64,000 bases of DNA from Mycolicibacterium setense (GTDB lineage: Bacteria; Actinomycetota; Actinomycetes; Mycobacteriales; Mycobacteriaceae): NCBI RefSeq assembly GCF_000805385.1, contig NZ_JTJW01000005.1:496001-560000 (forward strand). The letters run 5' to 3'. This document shows, in pieces, positions 55,962-64,000 of this stretch (positions are counted from its first letter, which is position 1; each line of letters starts with the position of its first letter). The notes beneath the pieces are model-generated. The model made no database searches and was not told the DNA's origin. It was given only the letters and a program-made list of their open reading frames with translations. A program made the position numbers and the translations under genes.

Positions 55962-56978
55962 GTGGACGAGCCGGAGAAGCCGGGACTGCTGGCCCGGGCA
56001 CGCGCACGCTTCCCCTGGTTCGACCACGTGATGCGGGCGCAGGACCGCTATACCGACTGCAACGGCAACTTCTACGCCGCCGGCATCACCTATTTCACGA
56101 TCTTCGCGCTGTTTCCGCTGCTGATGGTCGGCTTTGCGGCCGGCGGTTTCCTGCTGTCACGACGACCCGATCTGCTCGAGGAAATCGAGCAGCGGATCCG
56201 TCAAGCGGTCTCGGGTGATCTCGGCCAGCAACTGATCACGCTGATGGACTCGGCCATCGCCTCCCGCGGCACCGTCGGCGTGATCGGACTGGCGACCGCG
56301 GCCTGGGCCGGCCTCGGCTGGATGGCGAACCTGCGCGAGGCTCTGAGTCAGATGTGGGAGCAGCACGCCGAGTCCAACTTCGTCGGCAACAAGCTGTCGG
56401 ACCTTCTTGCCCTGGTGTCGGCGTTCCTCGCGATGGTGATCACCATCGCGCTGACGGCACTGGGGGACCCCGCGCTGATGCGGAAAGTGCTGCGATGGAT
56501 CGGCTTCCACGATGGGGTCATCCTCGGCAGCGGGCTGCGCGTCATATCGATCGTCGTGTCGGTCTCGATCTCGTGGCTGTTGTTCAGCTGGATCATCTCC
56601 CGGTTGCCGCGCGAACCGGTGCCCTTCCGCCGGTCGATACGGGCCGGCCTCCTGGCCGCCGTGGGCTTCGAGATCTTCAAGCAGGTGGCGTCGATCTACC
56701 TGCAGTCCGTGCTGGGCGGCCCCGCCGGTGCGACGTTCGGCCCGGTGCTGGGCCTGATGGTGTTCGCCTACGTCACCGCGCGGCTGATCTTGTTCGCGAC
56801 TGCCTGGGCGGCGACGTCCACAGAGAGCCTGGCCGAGGCGCCGGTGCCACCACCGAACCCCGCGCAGATCGTCACCAGGGTGCAGGTCCACGAGGGGATC
56901 GGGGTGTCCGGCGCTTTGGCCGCGGCCGCCATGGGAGCCATTGGCGCTCTCGGGCTTTCGCGGTTACTGCGGCGTTAG
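55962..56978 (+). CDS. yhjD: YhjD/YihY (BrkB) inner membrane protein
   Basis: A 338-residue protein with about six membrane helices of the YihY/BrkB family (AAGITYFTIFALFPLLMVGFAAGGFLLS; AGLGWMANLREALSQMWE). In other bacteria relatives are suspected lipid or LPS-related transporters. GTG 55962 lies 6 bases after GGGAGGG; the TTG at 55956 is too close to it. It follows trpS as in M. tuberculosis (Rv3335c). Its stop overlaps that of the convergent gdx gene. Confidence 0.88.
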   Translation: MDEPEKPGLLARARARFPWFDHVMRAQDRYTDCNGNFYAAGITYFTIFALFPLLMVGFAAGGFLLSRRPDLLEEIEQRIRQAVSGDLGQQLITLMDSAIASRGTVGVIGLATAAWAGLGWMANLREALSQMWEQHAESNFVGNKLSDLLALVSAFLAMVITIALTALGDPALMRKVLRWIGFHDGVILGSGLRVISIVVSVSISWLLFSWIISRLPREPVPFRRSIRAGLLAAVGFEIFKQVASIYLQSVLGGPAGATFGPVLGLMVFAYVTARLILFATAWAATSTESLAEAPVPPPNPAQIVTRVQVHEGIGVSGALAAAAMGAIGALGLSRLLRR

Positions 56979-57292
56979 TGGCTGACGGCCTTCAGGCCGA
57001 CGATGCAGCCGACGACGCCGAGCATGAGTACCACCTTGATCACCGAAGCGGATTCGGCGCCGGTGATCATCGCGTAGCCGACAGTGAGCACCGCGCCGAT
57101 GCCCACCCATATCGCGTAGCTGGTGCCAGGGGGCAGGCTGCGCATCGCGATGGCCAGTCCGACCATCGAGAACGCAAGCGCCACGAAGAACACGACTGAC
57201 GGAACCAGGCGGGTGAAGCCCTCGGTCTTGCTCAGGGCGGTCGCCCATACGGCTTCGAGGACACCTGAGAGGACGAGAATCAACCAGGCCAT
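56975..57292 (-). CDS. gdx: SMR-family guanidinium exporter
   Basis: A 105-residue four-helix SMR protein with the Gdx signature E13, W16, S42, Y59 and W62. It exports guanidinium in exchange for protons. The upstream guanidine-III riboswitch (57305-57345) directly supports this substrate. GGAGG lies 6 bases before the ATG. The longer open frame upstream is antisense to the nitronate monooxygenase and rejected. Confidence 0.92.
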   Translation of the reverse strand: MAWLILVLSGVLEAVWATALSKTEGFTRLVPSVVFFVALAFSMVGLAIAMRSLPPGTSYAIWVGIGAVLTVGYAMITGAESASVIKVVLMLGVVGCIVGLKAVSH

Positions 57293-57304
57293 GGCACACC
57301 TCCA

Positions 57305-57345
57305 AACACCCCGTCTTTTCGCTGGCCGGGTACGGGTGCGCCTCG
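57305..57345 (-). ncRNA. Guanidine-III riboswitch
   Basis: On the minus strand the RNA reads CCGGACGAGGCGCACCCG, TACCCGGCCAGCGAAAAGACGGGG, matching the compact ykkC-III (guanidine-III) pseudoknot with conserved CCGGACGAGG, GTACCCGG and AAGACGG blocks. It ends next to the gdx ribosome binding site, so guanidine binding should free translation of the exporter. Confidence 0.88.
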
Positions 57346-57400
57346 TCCGGTGCCATGTGTTGGCGATCCCTATTGTAACAACGACGTAACATTGCAGGCT

Positions 57401-58252
57401 GTGAGCTTGGCAACCACCTGGTCGCGGTCGATCGGCATCGATGTCCCCATCGTCAACGCGCCGATGGGCGGCGCGGCCGGAGGCCGGCTGGCATCCGCGG
57501 TCTCGGCCGCCGGCGGCCTGGGCATGGTCGGGATGGGCAGTTCGGCGACAGCCGAGCAGTTGACCGACCAACTGGCGCAACTCGATGCGCGGCGATTTGG
57601 AATCGGCCTGGTGCACTGGGTCGCCCAGGATCGGCCGGATCTGTTCGACGTCGCGCTGGCCGCCAGGCCTGCGTTGCTCAGCGTGAGTTTCGGGCAGGAC
57701 TGGGATTGGGTGCGGCGGGCACACGATGCGGGCCTGACGGTGACGACCCAGGTGGCCACGGTCGATGCGGCCCGACGCGCGGTCGATGCCGGCGTCGATG
57801 TGCTGGTGGCACGCGGGGCCGAGGGCGGCGGTCACGGTGAGCCGACGATGGGCACGCTGCCGCTGCTGGCCGAGGTGCTCGACGCCGTCGACGTTCCCGT
57901 GCTCGCGGCCGGCGGAATCTCCTCGCCACGGTCGGTCGCTGCAGTGCTGGCCGCGGGGGCGGGCGCCGCCTGGGTCGGCACAGCCTTCGCCGCATGCGCC
58001 GAGGCGCTGACGCCGGTGCCCGCGCGCGACGCCCTGCTGGCCGCCGAGGGGGAGGCGACCGAGCTGACCACCGAATACGACGTCGCCGCCGGATATCGGT
58101 GGCCGGAGACCATCCCCGAGCGCGTGCTGCGCGGATCGCCGGTCAACGCGGGGCAGGGTGTGGGGCTGGTGCGCACGCCCGCCGGGGCGGCAGAAATCGT
58201 CCGATCGCTGTCGGAAGGGGCCGAGCAGCTACTCGGGCGCTGGCATGGGTGA
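57401..58252 (+). CDS. Nitronate monooxygenase-family FMN enzyme
   Basis: A 283-residue TIM-barrel flavoprotein of the NPD/NMO family. VNAPMGGAAGGRLASAVSAAGGLGMVG is the N-terminal substrate/FMN region and VARGAEGGGH and VLAAGGISSPRSVAAVLAAGAGAAWVGTAF bind the FMN phosphate. It oxidises alkyl nitronates or related compounds. GTG 57401 lies 9 bases after a TAACAT -10-like element (57387-57392), so the mRNA may be leaderless. Confidence 0.85.
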   Translation: MSLATTWSRSIGIDVPIVNAPMGGAAGGRLASAVSAAGGLGMVGMGSSATAEQLTDQLAQLDARRFGIGLVHWVAQDRPDLFDVALAARPALLSVSFGQDWDWVRRAHDAGLTVTTQVATVDAARRAVDAGVDVLVARGAEGGGHGEPTMGTLPLLAEVLDAVDVPVLAAGGISSPRSVAAVLAAGAGAAWVGTAFAACAEALTPVPARDALLAAEGEATELTTEYDVAAGYRWPETIPERVLRGSPVNAGQGVGLVRTPAGAAEIVRSLSEGAEQLLGRWHG

Positions 58253-58253
58253 G

Positions 58254-58290
58254 CCTGCCAACCCGCCGAGAGCGGCGGCGGATTGGCAGG
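58254..58290. terminator. Bidirectional hairpin terminator
   Basis: CCTGCCAA (58254-58261) pairs with TTGGCAGG (58283-58290), with an inner CCGCCG/CGGCGG stem. It lies between the convergent nitronate monooxygenase and glycosyltransferase genes. Confidence 0.65.
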
Positions 58291-58353
58291 ACCGGGATGT
58301 ATTTAACTTGAGCGGCAATTGTTTGTCAGTCGAACCCGCGAATTCGCTGAGTC

Positions 58354-59604
58354 TCAGCTGAGCAGCTTCTCAACGGCTGCGAGAACCCCGCCCGCACCGT
58401 CCTCGGCAGCGATGGCTGCGGCCGTCTTCGCCGCCTGGCCTCCGAAGCTGTTATCTGACAACACATCGCGTATCGCTTCACTGAGGTTGTCGGCGCTGAG
58501 TCGACGTTGCGGGATCGGCCGCGGGCTGACTCCGAGGTCGAACAGCCTTCGCGCCCAGAACGGTTGGTCGCCGTAGGGGCCTGGTGCCGCGATCGCCGGC
58601 ACACCGGCACGTAGTCCGGCCGCGGCGGTGCCCGCACCGCAGTGGTGCACAACGGCCGCCGCCTGCGCGAACAGCCAGTCGTGGGGCACCTCGCCGACCG
58701 CGATCACGTCGTCCCCGCTGAAGTCGAGCCCTGCCCAGCCGGCCTGGATCACGGCACGCGCGCCCGCGCCCCGAACCGCCTGTGTGACAAGCGTGGACAG
58801 TCGTTGGGCCTCGGCGCGGCTGTTGACCGTGCTCCCGAAGCCGATGACGACCGGCGGCGGGCCGGTGTTGAGGAAGTCCACCAGCTCGGTGGGCCGCTGC
58901 CATCCGGTCGCACGCTCCGGCCACCAGTAACCGACGACATCGATACCCGGCCGCCAGTCGGCCGGCCGGGGCAGGACCGTGGCCGAGTAGCCGTACAGGA
59001 TCGGCCACCCAGCATCGGTGCGCCGCTGTCGCAGCACCCGGGCCGGCGCCGAGGGGAGACCGAGTTGCGCGCGAAAGTGGTTGACTGCCCAGCCATACAG
59101 CCCGTCGATCGTGGCCGCACCGATCCTCGCGGCCGCCCTGTTCCCGAACCGCCCGGCGGACCAGGCTCCCAGCACGGCCGGTGGATAGTCGGCGGTTGCC
59201 GAGAAGGGCTGCAACCGAACGCCGATGCTGGGAACGGCGAGCGCGTCGGCCAGCGGATGGCCGGCCAGCTCCGCGAACGGTGACAGCAGCAGCGCATCGA
59301 GAGGTTCGTCACGGACGGCTGCCAGCACGCGATCGCCCAGCACCCGCATGCCACGCGGTGAGAGGAATGCCGCCATGGCCTTTGCGGCTTGGCGCGCCGA
59401 TACGTCCGACAGATCGGATGAGGTGCCGTCGAGTTCGTCGGCCAGTCCGCGAAACTCCAGCCCGCATCCGGTGACGAGTTCGGCGAATGCCTGATACGCC
59501 ACCACGATCACGCGATGCCCGGCTCGCTGCAATCGCGCACCGACCCCGGTCAGTGGTGCCACATCGCCGTGGCTGCCGATGGCGATGATCGCGATGGTCG
59601 CCAT
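58354..59604 (-). CDS. UDP-glycosyltransferase (GT1/YjiC type)
   Basis: A 416-residue GT-B enzyme. The acceptor-binding N-terminal domain begins IAIIAIGSHGDVAPLTGVGARL and the C-terminal donor site is EVPHDWLFAQAAAVVHHCGAGTAAAGLRAGVPAIAAPGPYGDQPFWA, a bacterial relative of the PSPG box. Similar enzymes glycosylate sterols, mycobacterial glycopeptidolipids or macrolide antibiotics. Its ATG follows directly after the stop of the AtpE paralogue. It is the last gene of the TetR operon and is about 40-50% similar by eye to the other glycosyltransferase here (59843-61114). Confidence 0.88.
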   Translation of the reverse strand: MATIAIIAIGSHGDVAPLTGVGARLQRAGHRVIVVAYQAFAELVTGCGLEFRGLADELDGTSSDLSDVSARQAAKAMAAFLSPRGMRVLGDRVLAAVRDEPLDALLLSPFAELAGHPLADALAVPSIGVRLQPFSATADYPPAVLGAWSAGRFGNRAAARIGAATIDGLYGWAVNHFRAQLGLPSAPARVLRQRRTDAGWPILYGYSATVLPRPADWRPGIDVVGYWWPERATGWQRPTELVDFLNTGPPPVVIGFGSTVNSRAEAQRLSTLVTQAVRGAGARAVIQAGWAGLDFSGDDVIAVGEVPHDWLFAQAAAVVHHCGAGTAAAGLRAGVPAIAAPGPYGDQPFWARRLFDLGVSPRPIPQRRLSADNLSEAIRDVLSDNSFGGQAAKTAAAIAAEDGAGGVLAAVEKLLS

Positions 59605-61110
<1,506 letters not shown>

Positions 61111-61114
<4 letters not shown>

Positions 61115-61740
61115 GGTGCGGTGGCCTTCTCGAAGATGTCGACGAGCACTTCGCCGTGGGCGACGACGTCGTAACCGGGGTCGCGGGCGTACTCCTGTGC
61201 TGCGCTGTCCAGCGCACCACGCAGGATGTTCTTCATGAACAGCGGTGAGAGTTCCCGGAACTCACCGCCTTCCACCCCGGCGGCGAAGATGCTCTGCGGG
61301 TCGAGAGCGGCCAGGTCTCCGGTCGGCGGATTCTCCTGGACGGCCTTGGCCGCGGCCTGGTCGACCCGCAATCCGTCCGCGTCGCGGTATCCGGAGATGA
61401 GCTCGAGCATCGCCACGGCCGCCGACCGGTTGGCTGCGACGAACGCGATGTTGGCTCGGATGTAGGCGGACAGCTTTGCCGCCGCGGTGGTTTCGGCGTT
61501 GACCGCCGGGACGATCACCGCGGCGCCACGGGTGAAGATTTCCGTGAAGACCGCCTCGACCACTTCTGACTTGTTGGTGAAGTGATACAACACAGCGCTT
61601 TTCGCGATGCCGATGTGTTCGGCGATGCGCGCCAGCGACGCCTGTGGATAGCCCTGTTCGGCGATCACCTCCAGGGCGCCCTCAACAATCTGCCGACGGC
61701 GAGCCTGTTCGGTAAACGTCTTCGTTCGCTCTGACCGCAT
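61111..61740 (-). CDS. TetR-family regulator, first gene of the glycosyltransferase/AtpE-paralogue operon
   Basis: A 209-residue TetR repressor with HTH at about residues 14-60 (GYPQASLARIAEHIGIAKSAVLYHFTNKSEVV). The ATG at 61740 is the first gene in the operon tetR-GT-atpE paralogue-GT. A palindrome in its promoter (61753-61764) suggests autoregulation: ligand binding would raise the repressor and the whole operon together. No Shine-Dalgarno is evident, so the mRNA is probably leaderless. Confidence 0.88.
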
Positions 61741-61748
61741 GGTCTGAG

Positions 61749-61776
61749 ATTAGACCGATCGGTCAGAAATCGGCAA
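61749..61776 (-). promoter_or_regulatory. Promoter and TetR operator of the GT/AtpE-paralogue operon
   Basis: On the minus strand: TTGCCG (-35, 61776-61771), a 16-base spacer, and TCTAAT (-10, 61754-61749), followed 8 bases later by the ATG. The perfect palindrome GACCGATCGGTC (61753-61764) sits between the two elements and touches the -10, an ideal repressor position. Confidence 0.75.
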
Positions 61777-61834
61777 GGCGGTAGCCCTGAGCCGGCGCAT
61801 ACCGGCTGGTTGGAGGCCTATCGGGAGGTGTCGA

Positions 61835-63049
61835 TCAGCGAGCGGGCCGGCGATTCAGCGACCGCGCACCCATGATCAACAGGAAAACGATCACGGCACC
61901 GACGACGGCCACACCGACCCGCACCGGCAGTGAATCGGCCGGCGGCAGCACCGACGCCGCCTGGGCCGCGGTCGGCTCGTCGGCCTTGGGCGTGATCAAT
62001 GACGGATCGGGGTCGACGAGGGTTCCGACTTTGGTTCCCGGTGGGGTGGCGAACCCGTAGTCGAGCAGGTGCGCCGCCTGCTCCCACGGAGCGATCGGCA
62101 CTCGCGTGCCCTTCATCAGGATGGCGACCAGGCGCCGGCCGTCGCGGTTGGCGGCACCGACGAAGGTCTGGCCCGCGTCATCGGTGTATCCGGTCTTGCC
62201 GCCCATCGCGCCCGGATAGTTGTAGAGCAGCTTGTTGTCGTTCTCCACCGGATAGGACGGATTGCCGTCGCGCCCGGGGAAGTCGTAGGTCTGGGTGGCC
62301 ACGATGTCGGCGAATGCCGGGTTCTGCCAGGCGTATCGGTAGAACAGCCCGATGTCGTACGCCGAAGTGCTCATACCGGGGCCGTCCAGGCCCGATGGGG
62401 TGGCGGCGCGGGTGTCGCGGCCGCCGAGCTTGCCCGCCAAGATGTTCAGCTTCTGCAGTGCGGGGTCCATCCCGCCCAGCTGGACCGCGAGTGCGTGCGC
62501 GGCGTCGTTGCCGGAGTGCATCAGCAGACCGTGCAGCAGGTCGTTGATCGTGTAGCGGCCACCGGGGCCGACTCCGACGCGCGTGCCCTCGGAGTTGGCG
62601 TCGTCCTGGGTGCCCGCGACCAACTTGTTGAGGTTCAGTTCGTTGAGTGCGGCGGTGGCCACGAGCACCTTGATGATGCTGGCAGGGCGGTGGCGCCCGT
62701 GCGGGTCCTTGGCGGCGATGATGTCACCGGTGTCCAGGTCGGCGACCAACCAGGCCTCGGCCGAGACATCATTGGGCAGCGGCGGGGTATTCGCCGCGGT
62801 GATCACGCCGCAACCCGAAAGCGCCTCACCACCAATCGTCTTGGTGGGCACAGGTAGCGGGCCGGGGGCGACCTCGCCGGGCTTGGGTGCTTCGGAGGCG
62901 TCGACGGCCGGCGGGGTTGTCACCTTGTAGGGGCACTCGGGTGCCGGGTCGGCATTGGCCACACCGGCCGTCATCAGGGGTGCCGTCACCATCGCCAGTG
63001 CCGCGAACGCTGACACGGCGCGCTGGGTAGTCCTCCGCAAGGTCGCCAT
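61835..63049 (-). CDS. dacB1: D-alanyl-D-alanine carboxypeptidase DacB1
   Basis: A 404-residue penicillin-binding protein of the S11 family. A signal peptide (residues 1-33, ending ANA-D) is followed by the active-site triad SIIK (124-127), SGN (179-181) and KTG (285-287), and a C-terminal membrane anchor (about 376-395) with a basic tail. It removes the terminal D-Ala from peptidoglycan pentapeptides. It matches Rv3330. The start follows directly on the TetR operon spacing of 94 bases, so it has its own promoter. Confidence 0.93.
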   Translation of the reverse strand: MATLRRTTQRAVSAFAALAMVTAPLMTAGVANADPAPECPYKVTTPPAVDASEAPKPGEVAPGPLPVPTKTIGGEALSGCGVITAANTPPLPNDVSAEAWLVADLDTGDIIAAKDPHGRHRPASIIKVLVATAALNELNLNKLVAGTQDDANSEGTRVGVGPGGRYTINDLLHGLLMHSGNDAAHALAVQLGGMDPALQKLNILAGKLGGRDTRAATPSGLDGPGMSTSAYDIGLFYRYAWQNPAFADIVATQTYDFPGRDGNPSYPVENDNKLLYNYPGAMGGKTGYTDDAGQTFVGAANRDGRRLVAILMKGTRVPIAPWEQAAHLLDYGFATPPGTKVGTLVDPDPSLITPKADEPTAAQAASVLPPADSLPVRVGVAVVGAVIVFLLIMGARSLNRRPAR

Positions 63050-63196
63050 CGTGTCCGAAGGTTAGGCGATTGTCGCCCGATTTCCGGTTTGCCACGCTGT
63101 GACGTGTGTGGTTTGTGTGACAAATGGGAATCCTCCGATTCGCCCTGGTGAGACAGCGGTGACGATTGAGCGGCGCCAGAACGTGGCTTGAGAAGA

Positions 63197-63230
63197 CATT
63201 CGGGCCCCACCGGAGGATGGGGCCCGAATG
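63197..63230. terminator. Strong GC-rich hairpin
   Basis: Bases 63197-63209 and 63218-63230 form a perfect 13-base stem with an 8-base loop. It lies in the 299-base gap between dacB1 and the downstream-truncated gene (transcribed toward dacB1), so it probably ends the latter's transcript. Nothing else clear is seen in 63050-63348. Confidence 0.7.
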
Positions 63231-63348
63231 CTTGCCGGTTACCCGGCGTCCCCCGACCCAGTGGTGGTTCGCCACCGCTTGAGTTGCTCGCGGATTAGAC
63301 CTAGGTGACGCCGTTCAATCGAATGGGGTTACCGATGCCCCGAGCACC

Positions 63349-64000
63349 TCAGTCCTCGCTGCCGGTGTTGTCTTTCTTGTCGGACGAGGTGGCACCGCCG
63401 TTGGCGGCCTTGGCCTTCTTGGCGGAGCGCGTGCCGGTGTTGTTAGCCCCTTCCTTCTTGCGGACCTTCGAGAAGCTGTCGGTGAACTTCTTGACGGACT
63501 TCTCAATGCCGTTGGTCAGCTTCTTGACCCCGTCGCCGGCCTGATCGGCGGCATCGTGCAGGGATGCCCTGACGCGCTTGGCTGGAAGGGATACTGCCGT
63601 GTCGGACTTGGTCGCGGTATCCGCCGGAACATCCTTGGCTGCAGGTGAACTGGCGCTGACCAAGGCCGTGGCGTCGTGCTCGGTCTGAATGCCTGGCTCA
63701 GGTGAATTGTCGAGTGGAGAATCCAACGTAGCCGGTGCTGGATCTGACGCCGGCGCGGTCTCGAGAGTGGTCACTGGACTGTTCGTGGTGGGAAGCTCGC
63801 GTGCAGGTGCTGCCGCGATGGCCATAGAATCGGTTGCTGTCGTCGCGGGAGGGGTGATCGCTGCCGCGATCGCCCGGGGGATATGGACAAGCAACGCACT
63901 GCCGAGGCTCCAGGAAGTCTTCGTGACAGAGTCGAGGCTGAGAAGTCCGGCCGTTCGGATAACGGAACCATTGGGCCGCACCACTGCCTGGCCGTTAAGT
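63349..64000 (-). CDS. Lys/Ser-rich protein (C-terminal part, truncated by the window edge)
   Basis: The frame is open to the right edge, so the start lies outside. The visible 216 residues have one hydrophobic stretch (SWSLGSALLVHIPRAIAAAI), a Pro/Thr/Ala-rich low-complexity region and a Lys-rich C-terminus (GDGVKKLTNGIEKSVKKFTDSFSKVRKK). It has the composition of mycobacterial exported proteins with disordered tails. No function can be inferred. Confidence 0.55.
   Translation of the reverse strand, partial: LNGQAVVRPNGSVIRTAGLLSLDSVTKTSWSLGSALLVHIPRAIAAAITPPATTATDSMAIAAAPARELPTTNSPVTTLETAPASDPAPATLDSPLDNSPEPGIQTEHDATALVSASSPAAKDVPADTATKSDTAVSLPAKRVRASLHDAADQAGDGVKKLTNGIEKSVKKFTDSFSKVRKKEGANNTGTRSAKKAKAANGGATSSDKKDNTGSED

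Noticed and set aside
56975..57835. A 286-codon frame that would extend the guanidinium exporter upstream
   Set aside because: The extension runs through the riboswitch and antisense to the nitronate monooxygenase; the protein has normal SMR length from 57292.
63220..63310. A tRNA-like fold near GGTGG-TTCG-CCACC
   Set aside because: No cloverleaf, acceptor stem or CCA-side pairing could be built; it is just a short hairpin.

Overview
The window is a chromosomal segment of a fast-growing Mycobacterium (Mycolicibacterium). It is GC-rich and dense with overlapping genes, and its gene order closely follows the M. tuberculosis block from Rv3395c (imuA') down to Rv3330 (dacB1): imuA'-imuB, iunH-type nucleoside hydrolase, acrA1, htdY, dnaE2, a Rv3368c-like nitroreductase, spoU/trmL, the four-gene conservon plus mfpA, folD, a DUF3017 protein, metXA-metY, an isocitrate dehydrogenase, trpS, yhjD and dacB1. 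An erm gene of the intrinsic mycobacterial erm(38/39/40) type beside folD points to a rapid grower near the M. smegmatis/M. fortuitum groups. I saw no prophage, IS element, CRISPR array, rRNA or tRNA gene.

Layout. 1-3.1 kb: a minus-strand operon of lipid/steroid-type enzymes resembling part of the mymA locus (HSL esterase, SDR, ferritin-like diiron protein, Baeyer-Villiger-type monooxygenase cut by the window edge). 3.2-9.4 kb: a cell-surface cluster of two Thr/Pro-rich lipoproteins, a sedolisin (S53) protease, and a zinc-ribbon membrane protein present twice, once as one fused gene and once split into two overlapping genes. 9.6-12 kb: SOS-controlled imuA'-imuB. 12-22.8 kb: regulators, nucleoside hydrolase, SMR exporter, SDRs, acyl-CoA reductase, hydratase, USP and APC permease. 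23-26.3 kb: dnaE2 behind a perfect LexA box, so all three mutasome genes are in one window. 27-35 kb: small regulator, nitroreductase, methyltransferase, and the conservon (histidine-kinase-like, roadblock, DUF742, GTPase MfpB) ending in the gyrase-binding pentapeptide protein MfpA. 35-42.7 kb: FHA/ABC transporter, PQQ-like membrane protein, OYE-family enzyme, folD. 42.7-46 kb: erm with a WhiB7-type promoter and an 11-codon RLR leader peptide, then TetR and an FAD monooxygenase. 46-52 kb: methionine synthesis operon (metY-metXA-methyltransferase) behind a SAM-IV riboswitch and a second short ORF, MCMCQ; monomeric isocitrate dehydrogenase. 52-58 kb: hydrolase, exonuclease III, MarR, trpS, yhjD, a guanidinium exporter with a guanidine-III riboswitch, nitronate monooxygenase. 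58-62 kb: a TetR-glycosyltransferase-AtpE paralogue-glycosyltransferase operon. 62-64 kb: dacB1 and a truncated Lys-rich protein.

The strongest candidate for an undescribed system is the operon at 58354-61740. An extra F1Fo-ATP synthase c subunit, which keeps the ion-binding Glu but differs at the two positions matching the bedaquiline contacts Ala63 and Tyr64 of M. tuberculosis AtpE, overlaps or abuts two UDP-glycosyltransferases and sits under an autoregulated TetR. Drug modification plus a replacement target would fit resistance to a natural inhibitor of the c ring; this is inference. Also noteworthy are the layered metY leader, the erm leader peptide, the fused/split surface-protein paralogues, and a coupled upstream ORF in front of the conservon.
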